NCBI GenBank assembly: GCA_944342025.1
Contig: CALVMD010000003.1
Location: 62,001-126,000, forward strand
Reading direction: 5' to 3'
DNA: 64,000 nucleotides
Origin: an uncultured Clostridia bacterium
Lineage (GTDB): Bacteria; Bacillota; Clostridia; Christensenellales; Borkfalkiaceae
A program made the translations under genes and the position numbers. Shown piece by piece: positions 34,648 to 43,406 of the stretch. Under the pieces are notes generated by a model. The model saw only the letters and a program-made list of their open reading frames with translations, had not been told where the DNA came from and did no database searches. The number at the start of each line of letters is the position of its first letter. Position 1 is the stretch's first letter.

Positions 34648-35759
34648 GAGATCCCAGGATCGATAAACTTGCCGACGTACTGGTCAATTATTCGGTGCGC
34701 TGCGGGAAAGGCGAAAAGGTATTAATAGAGGCGCGCGGGATCGACGGTGCGCTCGTCAATGCCTGTGTGGAAAAGGTGTTCGCTGCGGGCGGCTTTCCGT
34801 TTGTGGAGGTGGTCGACCTTTCTGTAGAGCGTGCCCTGCTCATGGGAACGGGCAAAAAACACTGCGAATTGCGCGCAAAATACGATAAATACAGGATGGA
34901 CGACATGGATTGCTATATCGGCATCCGCGGAGGGAACAATACGTTCGAACTTTCCGACGTGCCGGCTGCGAACATGCAGGTCTTTGACCGCACGTATTCT
35001 TTCCCCGTTCATCACGAAACGCGGGTCAAAAAAACAAAATGGGTCGTGCTGCGCTATCCCAACCCGTCCATGGCGCAGAACGCGGGCGTTTCGACGGAGA
35101 AATTCGAAGATTTTTATTTCGACGTGTGTACGCTCGACTATTCCAAAATGGACAGGGCGATGGACGCGCTCAAAGCGCTCATGGAAAAGACGGACAAGGT
35201 CCGCATCGCAGGGAACGGTACCGATCTCACCTTTTCGATCAAGGGCATGCCCGCGATCAAGTGTTCCGGACAGATGAACATCCCCGACGGCGAGGTATAT
35301 ACCGCGCCCGTACGAGAGAGCGTCAACGGCGTGATCGCGTACAATGCACCCACGCTTAAAAACGGGATCCGGCACGAAAAGGTGCGACTCGTATTTAAAA
35401 ACGGGAGAATCGTGGAGGCGGCCTCTTCCGATACCGCCGCGCTCAACGATGTCCTGGATACCGACGAGGGTGCCCGCTTTGTAGGGGAGTTTGCGATCGG
35501 CGTCAATCCGTACGTCACAAGCCCCATGCTGGATATTCTGTTTGACGAAAAGATCGCGGGATCCATCCATTTTACGCCGGGTTGCTGCTATGACGACGCA
35601 TATAACGGCAACAAATCCAGCGTGCATTGGGATATGGTGCTCATCCAGACGCCCGATTGGGGCGGCGGCGAGATCTATTTCGACGATATGCTCGTCCGCA
35701 AAGACGGACTTTTCGTGATCGAAGAGCTGAAATGTCTGAATCCCGAAAACCTGAAATGA
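34644..35759 (+). CDS. M29-family aminopeptidase
   Basis: 371 residues. The N-terminal RDPRIDKLADVLVNYSVRCGKGEKVLIEA is the family start. The metal-binding half contains IPDGEVYTAPVRESVNGVIAYN (catalytic Glu), EFAIGVNP, and SVHWDMV (His ligand). It releases N-terminal amino acids from peptides in the cytoplasm and is normally dimeric with cobalt or zinc. AGGAGG precedes the ATG. A short upstream frame overlaps the start. The length is slightly below the 400-410 typical of AmpS/PepS. Confidence 0.9.
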   Translation: MRDPRIDKLADVLVNYSVRCGKGEKVLIEARGIDGALVNACVEKVFAAGGFPFVEVVDLSVERALLMGTGKKHCELRAKYDKYRMDDMDCYIGIRGGNNTFELSDVPAANMQVFDRTYSFPVHHETRVKKTKWVVLRYPNPSMAQNAGVSTEKFEDFYFDVCTLDYSKMDRAMDALKALMEKTDKVRIAGNGTDLTFSIKGMPAIKCSGQMNIPDGEVYTAPVRESVNGVIAYNAPTLKNGIRHEKVRLVFKNGRIVEAASSDTAALNDVLDTDEGARFVGEFAIGVNPYVTSPMLDILFDEKIAGSIHFTPGCCYDDAYNGNKSSVHWDMVLIQTPDWGGGEIYFDDMLVRKDGLFVIEELKCLNPENLK

Positions 35760-35878
35760 TCGCAAAATATGCGGCGGTTTCATCTTGCCGTGTGTTTGGG
35801 CATTTTGCAAAAAAACAATGTGAATTTGTGCGAAATATTCATAAAATTTTCAAAATGAAAGGAAATCCGCGCAAACTA

Positions 35879-35907
35879 TTGACTAAATTTTCCGTATTTG
35901 CTATAAT
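35879..35907 (+). promoter_or_regulatory. Promoter of gap
   Basis: TTGACT (35879-35884), 17-nt spacer, TATAAT (35902-35907). Confidence 0.8.
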
Positions 35908-35965
35908 GTGAATGCTGAAAAAATCAGGGCAAAAATCATTTTTTAATAAATGGAGGATAAATCAA

Positions 35966-36982
35966 ATGGCTAATGTAAGAGTTGCGATTAACGGATTCGG
36001 CCGTATCGGCCGCCTCGCTTTCAGACAGATGTTCGGCGCAAAAGGTTATGAAGTCGTCGCTATCAATGACCTCACCAGCCCTAAAATGCTGGCTCATCTT
36101 CTGAAGTACGATTCCGCGCAGGGCAGGTATGCTTTGGCGGACAAGGTCTCCTGCACGGAGGATTCCATCATCGTGGACGGCAAAGAGATCAAGATCTATG
36201 CCGAAAAAGACGCAAAGGATTTGCCTTGGGGCAAGATCGGCGTTGACGTCGTTCTCGAATGCACGGGCTTTTATACTTCCAAAGCGAAGAGCCAGGCGCA
36301 CATCGATGCGGGCGCGAAGAAAGTCGTTATTTCCGCTCCTGCGGGCAACGATCTGCCTACCATCGTTTACAGCGTAAACGAGAAGACGCTCAAACCCGAA
36401 GATACCATTATCTCTGCGGCGTCTTGCACGACGAACTGCCTCGCTCCGATGGCGAACGCGCTCAACAAGTTCGCTAAGATCAAAAAAGGTTACATGACCA
36501 CGATCCACGCTTATACGGGTGATCAGATGACGCTCGACGGTCCTCATCGCAAGGGTGACCTGCGCCGCGCAAGGGCTGCCGCCGTCAATATCACTCCGAA
36601 CAGCACGGGCGCAGCGAAGGCGATCGGCCTCGTTATCCCCGAACTCAACGGCGTGCTCGACGGCTGCGCACAGCGCGTTCCCGTTCCCACCGGCTCCCTC
36701 ACGCAGCTCATCGCGATCGTGGAAGGGGATGTCGACAAAGACAGCGTGAATGCTGCGATGAAAGCGGCTGCTTCCGATTCCTTCGGCTACACCGAGGACG
36801 AGATCGTCTCTTCCGATATCGTCGGCATCACGTACGGTTCGCTGTTCGACGGCACGCAGACCAAATGCATGCCCATGGGCGACGGCACGACTCTCGTGAA
36901 AGTCGTTTCCTGGTACGACAACGAGAACTCTTATACCAGCCAGATGGTCCGCACCATCAAATATTTCGCAGAACTCAAGTAA
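35966..36982 (+). CDS. gap: Glyceraldehyde-3-phosphate dehydrogenase
   Basis: 338 residues. NAD-binding [15 protein letters not shown] at the N-terminus. The catalytic cysteine is in [12 protein letters not shown], and [26 protein letters not shown] is the phosphate-binding loop. The ATG at 35966 follows GGAGGA and begins the conserved N-terminus. Central glycolytic oxidation step. Strong promoter, Shine-Dalgarno and terminator suggest high expression. Confidence 0.97.
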   Translation: MANVRVAINGFGRIGRLAFRQMFGAKGYEVVAINDLTSPKMLAHLLKYDSAQGRYALADKVSCTEDSIIVDGKEIKIYAEKDAKDLPWGKIGVDVVLECTGFYTSKAKSQAHIDAGAKKVVISAPAGNDLPTIVYSVNEKTLKPEDTIISAASCTTNCLAPMANALNKFAKIKKGYMTTIHAYTGDQMTLDGPHRKGDLRRARAAAVNITPNSTGAAKAIGLVIPELNGVLDGCAQRVPVPTGSLTQLIAIVEGDVDKDSVNAAMKAAASDSFGYTEDEIVSSDIVGITYGSLFDGTQTKCMPMGDGTTLVKVVSWYDNENSYTSQMVRTIKYFAELK

Positions 36983-37000
36983 TTTAGCGAAAAAACGCTT

Positions 37001-37033
37001 ACGCCCCCGAGCATCGCTCGGGGGCGTTTTTTT
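37001..37033 (+). terminator. Terminator of gap
   Basis: ACGCCCCCGAG/CTCGGGGGCGT hairpin with a long T-run. Confidence 0.92.
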
Positions 37034-37085
37034 CCGAATGGGGAATATTTTAAGGCAAATTCTTTCACGAAACGTTCACATCTCC

Positions 37086-37114
37086 TTGCTTTTTTATGCT
37101 TGCAATGTTATAAT
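37086..37114 (+). promoter_or_regulatory. Promoter of uraA-upp
   Basis: TTGCTT (37086-37091), 17-nt spacer, TATAAT (37109-37114). Confidence 0.65.
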
Positions 37115-37127
37115 GAGACGATGTGTG

Positions 37128-37150
37128 TTTCTCCCCGTATCCCGGAGAAA
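37128..37150 (+). promoter_or_regulatory. Leader hairpin of the uraA mRNA
   Basis: TTTCTCC (37128-37134) pairs with GGAGAAA (37144-37150), a few bases after the expected transcription start. It may protect the 5' end or take part in pyrimidine control. No terminator follows. Confidence 0.45.
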
Positions 37151-37180
37151 GCAGAAACAATCAAACTTGGGGGTTTACCA

Positions 37181-38689
37181 ATGAAACTCATTTACGGTGT
37201 CAAGGACAAGCCGAAAGCAGGACAGTTGGTTCTGTTCGCTTTGCAGCAGCTTCTTGCGATCCTGGCGGCGACGATCACGGTGCCTATGGTGGTCAACAGT
37301 ACGACGGGGAGCGACATGTCGATTTCCGCTGCTTTGTTCGGTGCGGGGGCGGGAACGCTCGTGTACCTGCTCTTTACCAAATTTAAAAGCCCTGTGTTTT
37401 TGGGCAGTTCGTTTGCGTTTATCGGTTCGATGTGCGCCGCGTTTGCGGGCGGCATTTCCGCTTCGCTCGGCTATCTGGGGCTGATCATCGGCGCGATCTT
37501 TGCGGGGCTCGTCTATGTCGTCATTGCGGTCGCCGTCAAGTTTGCGGGCGTTAAATGGATAGACAAACTTATGCCCGCCGCCGTTATCGGACCGACGGTC
37601 GCGCTCATCGGGCTTTCGCTCGCAAGCAGCGCCGTGCAGAACGCGGTCGGCGTAGATCTGAGCGACGCGGGCACCTATGTCATGAACACGAATTCCGTCT
37701 TGTGCCTCATTTGCGCCCTGATTACGTTTGCGGTGACGGTCGTCTGTTCCGTGTACGGCAAAAAGATGCTCAAAATGATCCCGTTTATCATCGGTATCCT
37801 TTCCGGTTATGTGGTTGCGGCCATCTTTACGGGGTTCAGCTATCTTCCCGGTGCGGAAGAGATGCGCATCATCGATTTTACCGTTTTCCAATCGATGGAA
37901 TGGGTCCCCGATTTTACTTTTATCGAAGCGTTTGTCGATGCCGATTACGTTGCGGAAGGGAGCACCATCGGCGCTTATATCGGTACGATCGCCGTAGCAT
38001 ATATCCCGGTCGCGTTCGTCGTATTTGCGGAGCATTTGGCGGATCATAAAAATATCTCTTCCATCATCGAAACGGATCTTCTGGCCGACCCCGGCCTTTC
38101 GCGCACGCTCCTCGGCGACGGCGTCGGCTCTATGGTAGGTGCGATATTCGGCGGCTGCCCGAATACGACCTACGGCGAATCGGTCGGTTGTGTCGCCATT
38201 TCCGGCAATGCGTCCGTCAGGACGATCCTCCTCACGGCGGTGTTGGCGATGGTTTCGGCGTTCATTGCACCGTTTGTTACTTTCTTGTCCAGCATTCCTA
38301 ATTGCGTAATGGGCGGCGTTTGCATCGCGCTGTACGGGTTTATCGCGGTGAGCGGATTGAAAATGGTGCAGAAAGTCGATCTGAACGACAACGGAAACCT
38401 GTTTACCGTGTCCGCAGTGCTCGTGCCCGGTGTGGGCGGTCTGGCGCTCACGTTCGGCAAGATCACGATAACCGCTATTGCCTGTGCGCTCATTTTGGGC
38501 ATCCTCACCAACGCCCTCGTCAATATAGGCAAGAAAAAGAAGGGCGTTGCGGACGGTGAAGCGATTTGCGAAAGTGCGCCCGATTCGGAAAGTGAAGAGC
38601 CGGTCCCAGTCGATCAGTCTGCGGCAGCCGAATCCGAAAAAATCTGTGCCGAAACACAAAATGCGCCGCAGGAGGAAAAAAACGAATGA
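37181..38689 (+). CDS. uraA: Uracil/xanthine permease (NCS2 family), probably uracil
   Basis: 502 residues with about 14 membrane segments. The N-terminal [21 protein letters not shown] and the substrate-site stretch [18 protein letters not shown] are NCS2 hallmarks of the UraA/PyrP branch. [12 protein letters not shown] carries the conserved Glu-His of the transport core. A Ser/Glu-rich cytoplasmic tail of about 50 residues ends the protein. Coupled by a four-base overlap to upp, so the pair imports and traps uracil. Confidence 0.93.
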   Translation: MKLIYGVKDKPKAGQLVLFALQQLLAILAATITVPMVVNSTTGSDMSISAALFGAGAGTLVYLLFTKFKSPVFLGSSFAFIGSMCAAFAGGISASLGYLGLIIGAIFAGLVYVVIAVAVKFAGVKWIDKLMPAAVIGPTVALIGLSLASSAVQNAVGVDLSDAGTYVMNTNSVLCLICALITFAVTVVCSVYGKKMLKMIPFIIGILSGYVVAAIFTGFSYLPGAEEMRIIDFTVFQSMEWVPDFTFIEAFVDADYVAEGSTIGAYIGTIAVAYIPVAFVVFAEHLADHKNISSIIETDLLADPGLSRTLLGDGVGSMVGAIFGGCPNTTYGESVGCVAISGNASVRTILLTAVLAMVSAFIAPFVTFLSSIPNCVMGGVCIALYGFIAVSGLKMVQKVDLNDNGNLFTVSAVLVPGVGGLALTFGKITITAIACALILGILTNALVNIGKKKKGVADGEAICESAPDSESEEPVPVDQSAAAESEKICAETQNAPQEEKNE

Positions 38690-39324
38690 AAGCGTACAAA
38701 AATATTTTTATATTCGATCATCCGCTCATCAAACATAAAATTTCTATTCTGCGCGATAAAAATACGGGCATGAAAGAATTCCGCGAACTTGTGGAGGAGA
38801 TCACCCAGATCATGACCTACGTCAGCATGGACGACGTGCAGCTGGTCCCCGTCGAAGTGGAGACGCCGCTCGAAAAGACGATCCAGTACCGCATCCCCGA
38901 GGAGAGTGTCGCGATCGTTCCCATCCTGCGCGCGGGGCTCGGTATGGTCAACGGGGTGCATAAGGTCTTTCCCACGGCGCGCGTCGGGCATATCGGCATG
39001 TATCGCAACGAAGAGACGCTTGAGCCGCAGGAATATTACTGTAAGCTTCCCGACGGGATCGAGAACAAGACGGTTATCCTGGTCGATCCCATGCTGGCGA
39101 CGGGCGGTTCCGCCTGTGACGCGCTTGCGGCGCTCAAAAAGCGCGGGTGCAAAAACATCAAGATGATGTCCATCATCGCCGCCCCCGAAGGGATCGAACG
39201 GGTGGCGACGGAGCATCCCGACGTCCGCGTGTACGTTTCCACGCTGGACAGGGAACTCAATGAAAACGGCTACATCCTGCCCGGCCTGGGAGACGCGGGC
39301 GACAGGCTTTTCGGAACAAAATAA
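38686..39324 (+). CDS. upp: Uracil phosphoribosyltransferase
   Basis: 212 residues. The PRPP-binding loop [15 protein letters not shown] and the uracil-site C-terminus [18 protein letters not shown] are intact. It makes UMP from uracil and PRPP. The start overlaps the uraA stop (ATGA), with GGAGG inside the permease tail. Confidence 0.96.
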   Translation: MKAYKNIFIFDHPLIKHKISILRDKNTGMKEFRELVEEITQIMTYVSMDDVQLVPVEVETPLEKTIQYRIPEESVAIVPILRAGLGMVNGVHKVFPTARVGHIGMYRNEETLEPQEYYCKLPDGIENKTVILVDPMLATGGSACDALAALKKRGCKNIKMMSIIAAPEGIERVATEHPDVRVYVSTLDRELNENGYILPGLGDAGDRLFGTK

Positions 39325-39335
39325 ATTTTTATCGT

Positions 39336-39370
39336 AAAAAACGCGCACCGATATTTTCGATGCGCGTTTT
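39336..39370 (+). terminator. Terminator of uraA-upp
   Basis: AAAACGCGCA-(CCGATATTTTCGA)-TGCGCGTTTT hairpin with extra pairing in the loop. Confidence 0.75.
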
Positions 39371-39404
39371 GCTTGCGCTTTGTCCTGCATATACATAATA
39401 TCGT

Positions 39405-40451
39405 ATGTTGAGAATTTTGAAAAAGACAGGGCAGACTGTGCGCCTCACGGCGGTGCTGATCGGTACGGTCGTGGGGGCGGGGTTTGTTTCGGGGGCAGAG
39501 CTTGTCCGATTTTTTCCTTCGCGCAATTTTGTGCCGTACGTTTTTTTTGCGGTTTTTTTAATGTTTTTCGGTTTTTCCCTTTTATTTTTCTGCGGGAGAA
39601 AATACGGTGGATATGAGGGAACGCTTTGCGCCGTTTTTAAAAAATTTGCGCCCGCCGTGCGCGTTGTTGTCCTTTTATCTTCACTCATGACGGCGGCAGG
39701 GATGCTTGCGGGGCTGGATTCGGTCATGCTGGAAGGGTTCGGCGTGCCGAAACGCCTGCCCGTCCTGTCTGTCTGCGTGCTCGTTTGCGTTTATTTTTTA
39801 TCGTCGAAAGGGACGACGGCGATTGGCTGGATCAACCTTTGTCTTGTTCCTGCGATTCTCGCATTCATAGGTTCGCTCGCATTCGGGAATATTGAATTGA
39901 ATTATGCCTTTACGCCGGCGGGAGACAGTTTTTCTTCTCTGTGCCTGATCATGTCGTATGTGGGCATGAATGTATTTCTTGCGGCGCCGATCGTATGCGA
40001 TCTGGGCGCAAAGAACAAGAATTGTACAGGCGCGGCGGCAGCGGCGTCGGTCGCGATCGGGGCGGGGATCGTGATTATTTTAGCTAATATTTTTGCTTCG
40101 GGAGCAAACGCAATCGGGGCAGATATGCCTTTGCTTGCAGTTATGGGCGCAGACAGTCTTGCGGGGAAAGTGTTTGCGGCGGTTTCCGCGTTCGGCATCG
40201 TTACAACGTTGTTTTCTTCCTGGTATCCGCTGCACGAGCGCGCAATGCGCAGCAGAAGACCGACGGCGGTGCGCGTTGCGCTGTGCGCGGCTGCGTTTAT
40301 CCTGTCGAGGTTCGGGTTGAAAAATATAGTCGGGGCGGTCTATCCCGTTCTCGGCGGAGCGGGAATCGTTTTTTTGTGCGCGTGCGCCCTTGCCACTGTA
40401 AAATGGGGCAGGGGCGCACGGAAAAAAGCGCGGGTGAAAGTGCGGCTGTGA
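39405..40451 (+). CDS. YkvI-like membrane transporter (LeuT-fold)
   Basis: 348 residues, about ten membrane segments. The opening LTAVLIGTVVGAGFVSGAELVRFF is the unwound first helix of amino-acid/cation symporters and matches the YkvI family. Substrate unknown. No convincing Shine-Dalgarno or independent promoter is seen before the ATG, so it may be read through from upp or weakly translated. It is convergent with the ABC importer genes. Confidence 0.82.
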   Translation: MLRILKKTGQTVRLTAVLIGTVVGAGFVSGAELVRFFPSRNFVPYVFFAVFLMFFGFSLLFFCGRKYGGYEGTLCAVFKKFAPAVRVVVLLSSLMTAAGMLAGLDSVMLEGFGVPKRLPVLSVCVLVCVYFLSSKGTTAIGWINLCLVPAILAFIGSLAFGNIELNYAFTPAGDSFSSLCLIMSYVGMNVFLAAPIVCDLGAKNKNCTGAAAAASVAIGAGIVIILANIFASGANAIGADMPLLAVMGADSLAGKVFAAVSAFGIVTTLFSSWYPLHERAMRSRRPTAVRVALCAAAFILSRFGLKNIVGAVYPVLGGAGIVFLCACALATVKWGRGARKKARVKVRL

Positions 40452-40479
40452 TCGGATTTCCTTCGGGATCAGGCGGAGA

Positions 40480-41286
40480 TCATCTCGGATGTTTGATGAC
40501 GATTTTTTCCGCCAGCACGACGAGAAAATACATGCCCGCCGCGAGGACGCACAAAATGAAAGTCGCAGCCATTACGAGATCCAGCCGGAAAACCTGGCCG
40601 CCGTATACGATCAGGTAGCCGAGCCCCGCCTTGGATACGATGTATTCGCCCATGATCGAGCCGATCCATGCCATTCCCACGCAAATTTTCAGCATGCCGA
40701 TGAATTCCGGCAGTGCGGAGGGGATGACGAGCTTCCGAAGGATCTGCGCCTTGCTGGCGCCCATCGAGCGGAGCAGTGTGATCTTGTTTTTGTCTGTCGC
40801 CATAAAGCCGCCCAGCATGTTCATGACGGCGACGATGATGCCGACGAGCACCGTCATGAATACGATCGCGGTCGAGCCGGTGCCGAACCAGATGATGATG
40901 ACGGGGCCGAGCGCGATCTTCGGGAGACTGTTTAAAACGACGATATAGGGCTCTAAGATCTTGCGTGCGCGTTCGCTCCACCAGAGCGCGAGCGCGATGA
41001 GAGAGCCGAGGATGACGGCGATGGCAAACCCGACGAGCGTTTCCCACAGCGTCGTCCCGATATGATAAAACAGGGTCCCGTTTTCCCACAATTGCCCGAT
41101 CATTTTGGCAATGCGCGAAGGGGAGCTGATAATGAACGGGTCGACGATCTCGAAAGCGGCGATCAGCTCCCATACTCCGAGTATGACGGCCAGAACGCCC
41201 GCGCGCGCCGCCCATACGATGATACTGTTCTTTTTTTCTTTTTTCAGATAGGCGAGATGTTCGCCCGAAAAGTTTTGCTTTTTCAT
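40480..41286 (-). CDS. ABC transporter permease, SsuC/ThiX-like
   Basis: 268 residues, six membrane segments. The permease coupling motif SMGASKAQILRKLVIPSALPEFIGMLKICVGMAWIGSIMGEY is of the BPD type. LYFL-type C-terminal helix. AAGGAG before the ATG fixes the start at MKKQNFSGEHLAYL. Its start overlaps the ATPase stop. It forms an importer with the ATPase and lipoprotein upstream. Confidence 0.9.
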   Translation of the reverse strand: MKKQNFSGEHLAYLKKEKKNSIIVWAARAGVLAVILGVWELIAAFEIVDPFIISSPSRIAKMIGQLWENGTLFYHIGTTLWETLVGFAIAVILGSLIALALWWSERARKILEPYIVVLNSLPKIALGPVIIIWFGTGSTAIVFMTVLVGIIVAVMNMLGGFMATDKNKITLLRSMGASKAQILRKLVIPSALPEFIGMLKICVGMAWIGSIMGEYIVSKAGLGYLIVYGGQVFRLDLVMAATFILCVLAAGMYFLVVLAEKIVIKHPR

Positions 41287-42053
41287 ATGTTCAGCTCCTT
41301 CCACAATTTCTCGAACCAAACGGAAAAAAGCGGATTTTCTCTTCTTTTGAGCGGGGTCAGGTCCTCGAATCCGATCTCGTGCATGGCGACGGCCGTCGCG
41401 GGGCGCTTGCTCAGGACAAGAATTCTGTCAGCGAGCGAGATCGCCTCTGAAATGTCGTGCGTGACAAGAAGCGCGGTCTTTTTTTCACCGCGGATGATGC
41501 CGTACACGTCGTTGCATACGGACAGGCGCGTCTGATAATCGAGCGCGGAGAACGGCTCGTCGAGAAGGAGGATCTCGGGATCGGGCGCCAGGGTGCGTAT
41601 GAGTGCCGCGCGCTGGCGCATGCCGCCCGAAAGCTGGTCCGGGTAGTAGGACAGAAAATCGCCCAATCCGTATTTTTTGGCGAGCCCGAGCGCTTTTTCT
41701 CTGTTTTCGGCGGTGTTCTTTCGGGAGATCTCCAGGGGCAGGACAATATTTTTTTGGATGGTCCGCCAGGGGAAGAGTTCGTCTTTTTGAAGCATGTAGC
41801 CGAATTTTCCGGCACTTTCCGATGCAGACTTTCCGCGGACGGCGATGGTGCCGGACGAGGGGGCAAGCAGGCCCGCCGCAAGGGACAAAACGGTCGTTTT
41901 TCCGCAGCCGGAAGGGCCGATTACCGCCATGAATTCCCCTTCGCGGACGGTAAAACTGAGATCTTTGACGGCGAGCGTTTCGCCTTCTTTTGTATGGTAG
42001 GTCAGGCTCACGCCGTCGAAAGCCAGGATGCGGCTGTCAGGTTTTTCGTTCAT
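41283..42053 (-). CDS. ABC transporter ATP-binding protein, SsuB/ThiZ-like
   Basis: 256 residues. Walker A IGPSGCGKTT, Q-loop GYMLQKDELFPW, signature LSGGMRQRAAL, Walker B ILLLDEPFSALD and H-loop LVTHDISEA are complete. It resembles the nitrate/sulfonate/thiamine-precursor importer branch. It lies between the binding protein and permease genes, with its stop overlapping the permease start. Confidence 0.92.
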   Translation of the reverse strand: MNEKPDSRILAFDGVSLTYHTKEGETLAVKDLSFTVREGEFMAVIGPSGCGKTTVLSLAAGLLAPSSGTIAVRGKSASESAGKFGYMLQKDELFPWRTIQKNIVLPLEISRKNTAENREKALGLAKKYGLGDFLSYYPDQLSGGMRQRAALIRTLAPDPEILLLDEPFSALDYQTRLSVCNDVYGIIRGEKKTALLVTHDISEAISLADRILVLSKRPATAVAMHEIGFEDLTPLKRRENPLFSVWFEKLWKELNI

Positions 42054-42069
42054 GGTAAAAATCTCCCGG

Positions 42070-42097
42070 GCGCATCGGCAAAATTTTGCCGATGCGC
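42070..42097 (-). repeat. Perfect hairpin between binding-protein and ATPase genes
   Basis: GCGCATCGGCAAAATTTTGCCGATGCGC is not written here in full as one arm: GCGCATCGGCAAAA (42070-42083) is followed directly by its complement (42084-42097). There is no T-run, so it is likely an intercistronic stabiliser that raises binding-protein mRNA over the transporter mRNA. Confidence 0.7.
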
Positions 42098-42124
42098 ACC
42101 GTTTTCAGATATTGTAATAAAAAT

Positions 42125-43138
42125 TCAGGCGTAAAGCTCCGCGTATATTTTTTGAGAGAAGCTCGTGTTTACCAGGTCTTTGAAATCGACTCGTTTTTCA
42201 AGTTCTCCCGCGTTGTCGATGATGTCCTGCAAGCGGTTGAAGGCGTCTTGCGTCATCGTCATGTCTGTCTGCCACGCGTCGATGGATTTGTAGCTGTCGA
42301 GGGAGACTTTGACGGAGTTTTCCGACGTGCCGTCGAAATAGGGGGCGATCAGCTTTGCCGCCTCATCGCTCGGCGTTTCGTTTACGTATCGGATTCCCTT
42401 CATGACCGCGCGGAGAAATCCTTCGATCGTGTCTTGATTGTTTTCGATGTAATTTTCTCTCGCGATATAGCAGGTGTAGGGCACTTCGCCCGAAGCCTCG
42501 CCGACAGATGCGACGACGTAGCCCTTGCCCTGCGCCTCGTATTCGGATGCGACGGGTTCGAACATCGTGCAGTAATCCGCCGTGCCCGATTCAAAGGCGG
42601 CTGTCATGTAATTGAAGTTGATGTCGTAGTTCATGGTCACGTTCTGGCCGTCGTACAGCCCGTTTTCGTTGAGTACGTATTCGAAGGTCATAGCGGGGAC
42701 GCCGCCCTTACGGCCTGCCAGAATCTCTTTGCCTTCCAAGCTGGTCGCCCAGTCGAAGGTGTCCGCTTCGTCTACGCGCGAGACGAGGAAAGAGCCGTCT
42801 CTCTTTGTCAGCTGGCCGAAAACGGTAGGCACGTTGTTGGAGCCGCCGATCAGTACGTACAGCGCCGCTTCGGGACCGCAGAAACCGATATCCGCGCTTC
42901 CCGAGAGTACGGCAGCCATGACCGCGTCTGCGCCGCCGCCGTTGGTGAGCTCGATCTCGATGCCTTCTTCTTCGAAGTATCCGAGCGCTTCTGCCGCGTA
43001 CATGGGCGCATAAAAAACGGAATGCGTCACTTCGTTCACGCGGACGGTCTTCAAACCGTCCGCGTCATCGTCCGCGCATGCGGACAGAGGGATCAGGGAA
43101 AAGATGGCGCATAAGATCGCCGTCAGAATTTTTTTCAT
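42125..43138 (-). CDS. ABC substrate-binding lipoprotein, NMT1/THI5-like
   Basis: 337 residues. Lipoprotein signal peptide with lipobox LSAC at residues 18-21. Then an SsuA/THI5 fold: VRVNEVTHSVFYAPMYAAEALGYFEEEGIEIEL, GSADIGFCGPEA and a glycine-rich ligand loop TNGGGADAVMAAV. Candidate ligands are a thiamine pyrimidine precursor, sulfonates, nitrate or related. No thiamine riboswitch is visible upstream. First gene of the importer operon. Confidence 0.9.
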   Translation of the reverse strand: MKKILTAILCAIFSLIPLSACADDDADGLKTVRVNEVTHSVFYAPMYAAEALGYFEEEGIEIELTNGGGADAVMAAVLSGSADIGFCGPEAALYVLIGGSNNVPTVFGQLTKRDGSFLVSRVDEADTFDWATSLEGKEILAGRKGGVPAMTFEYVLNENGLYDGQNVTMNYDINFNYMTAAFESGTADYCTMFEPVASEYEAQGKGYVVASVGEASGEVPYTCYIARENYIENNQDTIEGFLRAVMKGIRYVNETPSDEAAKLIAPYFDGTSENSVKVSLDSYKSIDAWQTDMTMTQDAFNRLQDIIDNAGELEKRVDFKDLVNTSFSQKIYAELYA

Positions 43139-43265
43139 GTTTTTCTCCGTTTTGGAAAGGTATAATACTACATCGTATGCTGCAAAATGCGCGATTGTCC
43201 TTTGAAAGGCGCAAAATCGGGAAAGAGCGGAGTGGAAATCGCGCGTTCAAACGCGCCGTTTTCGA

Positions 43266-43294
43266 TTGACAAGAACGGCGCGATTTACTATAAT
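43266..43294 (+). promoter_or_regulatory. Promoter of valS
   Basis: TTGACA (43266-43271), 17-nt spacer, TATAAT (43289-43294). Confidence 0.82.
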
Positions 43295-43323
43295 ATTTCG
43301 TATAATTATAAAATAGGGAAAGT

Positions 43324-43392
43324 TGCGTAATCGCAGGCTGATTGGGCGCAGTCATGTGCGCAAAGTCAGTTTCCGCCTCGGCGATGGGCGGA
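43324..43392 (+). promoter_or_regulatory. valS leader with three small hairpins, no T-box
   Basis: TGCG/CGCA (43324-43335), GCGCA/TGCGC (43346-43361) and TCCGCC/GGCGGA (43372-43392). The last one ends directly at the GAGAGGAAGG ribosome binding site. No T-box core sequence (TGGNACCGCG) and no terminator are present. Confidence 0.5.
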
Positions 43393-43406
43393 GAGGAAGG
43401 TTTCAT

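Noticed and set aside
37175..38659. 494-codon open frame antisense to uraA
   Set aside because: Highly charged Arg/Asp/His-rich translation, the complement of a hydrophobic transporter gene.
43139..43406. T-box before valS or a TPP riboswitch before the THI5-like importer
   Set aside because: Neither the T-box core nor the thi-box sequence is present on either strand of this interval.
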